From NCBI RefSeq assembly GCF_000341285.1, contig NW_005178428.1, positions 62,001 to 126,000 on the forward strand: a DNA stretch of 64,000 nucleotides, in the 5' to 3' direction. Origin of the DNA: Galdieria sulphuraria. Lineage: Eukaryota > Rhodophyta > Bangiophyceae > Galdieriales > Galdieriaceae. A model generated the notes under the pieces. It was not told the origin of the DNA. It worked only from the letters and a program-made list of their open reading frames with translations, and did not search any database. The position numbers and the translations under genes are program-made. Shown in pieces: positions 63,447 through 64,000 of this stretch; positions within the stretch are counted from its first letter, which is position 1; each line of letters starts with the position of its first letter.

Positions 63447-64000
63447 TTATTCTTTCATTTCTGTATTGTCTTTCAGTAATACTGCAGCTCTTAGAATTTT
63501 TTGAATGTATTGCTCTGGTATACCCATCAACTCTAGTGACTTTCTTCGAATCACTTGAGGATTATCTCCAAATATACGAGGAAATGTCAAAGCATAACGA
63601 GTGGCAACTTCTTCCGGTAATAACGCAGACTTGCAAAGAAACTCTTTCCAGTCAAAATGTGCATTTATACCACTCGATACTTGTTCTCTTCTTGTTTTAT
63701 CTTTTTCCAGTTGTATAGAACTTTGAAAACCTTCCATTCGCATCCTATTCTCATCATTTGTTCTCGGTCTTATATTTCGAGCCACTCTTGAAGTAACATT
63801 TGATTGCTCAGCTTCCAAAGATGAAACATATTCATTAGACATCGACTCAAAGATAGTTTTGCACCATACTGAAAAGTCTTTACTGAACTCTTCTCGGTTT
63901 GCTTTCCCAATTTTCCTCAAAATATCGACATTATCTATTCCCAAAAATCGTTCAAGGTTCCTTTGAGAAACAACTACCAATTGCAGACATGATCGACGAC
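63447..64000 (-). CDS. Unknown protein with SAM-like C-terminal domain (3' part)
   Basis: The frame is open to the window end, so only the last 183 residues are seen; the Met-like start at 63980 is a TTG codon. The C-terminal 65 residues (FDWKEFLCKSALLPEEVATRYALTF...LELMGIPEQYIQKILRAA) have the spacing of a sterile-alpha-motif-like domain: W-x-x-F-L, a Tyr-Ala-x-x-F helix, then L-x-x-M-G-I and a closing helix. The rest is polar and charged. Family and function are not recognised. Confidence 0.6.
   Translation of the reverse strand, partial: RRSCLQLVVVSQRNLERFLGIDNVDILRKIGKANREEFSKDFSVWCKTIFESMSNEYVSSLEAEQSNVTSRVARNIRPRTNDENRMRMEGFQSSIQLEKDKTRREQVSSGINAHFDWKEFLCKSALLPEEVATRYALTFPRIFGDNPQVIRRKSLELMGIPEQYIQKILRAAVLLKDNTEMKE

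Overview
The window reads as nuclear DNA of a small-genome photosynthetic eukaryote, most probably a cyanidiophyte red alga of the Galdieria type (inference). The grounds are AT-rich but very compact DNA, about 36 protein genes in 64 kb, spliceosomal introns almost all 45-75 bp long with GTAAGT-like donors, nuclear genes for plastid proteins (SecE, shikimate kinase), mitochondrial ribosomal proteins (bL19, uL2), a glyoxysomal-type citrate synthase, and three paralogous sugar transporters, a family known to be expanded in Galdieria. No CRISPR array, insertion sequence, retroelement, tRNA or rRNA gene was recognised.

Layout. 0-7.3 kb: the 3' part of sugar transporter 1, splicing factor SYF1, mitochondrial bL19, a RING E3 ligase and a TXNDC9-type thioredoxin-fold protein. 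7.4-20.3 kb: a PUS1 pseudouridine synthase with a long unknown tail, an armadillo-repeat protein, AP-3 delta, plastid shikimate kinase, a secreted beta-helix protein and pseudouridine-5'-phosphate glycosidase. 20.3-33 kb: nine-exon RPB2, an AIBP-like NAD(P)HX epimerase homologue, thirteen-exon citrate synthase, sugar transporter 2, a six-exon CPBP intramembrane protease that no single reading frame reveals, a divergent ubiquitin-eS31 fusion and a thioredoxin. 33-47.7 kb: PEX14, HemW, XRN1, a clathrin light chain candidate, eL42, uL2m, SecE, an ER-type J-protein, a CDP-alcohol phosphatidyltransferase and two small unknown proteins. 47.7-53.2 kb: the only clearly rearranged stretch, with a decayed copy of the 3' end of a pseudouridine synthase gene, a duplicated 5' flank of a transporter, sugar transporter 3 and the intact RsuA/RluB-type synthase. 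53.2-64 kb: NAC-alpha, an Alba-RGG protein, a coiled-coil unknown, a SETD9-like protein, HIRA, a 1.6 kb gap and the 3' part of an unknown gene cut by the window edge.

Most genes are unrelated housekeeping genes. What they share is packing: divergent start codons 47 bp (PsuG/RPB2) and 32 bp (HemW/XRN1) apart, convergent stop codons 1 bp apart (RPB2/epimerase), and same-strand neighbours 20-48 bp apart. Exon boundaries were set by eye from frame, GT/AG signals and remembered family alignments; every listed splice chain keeps frame, but none is checked against RNA. I found no convincing new multi-gene system. The best leads are the PUS1 C-terminal extension, the degenerate ubiquitin on eS31, the altered epimerase motif and the duplication scar around transporter 3.
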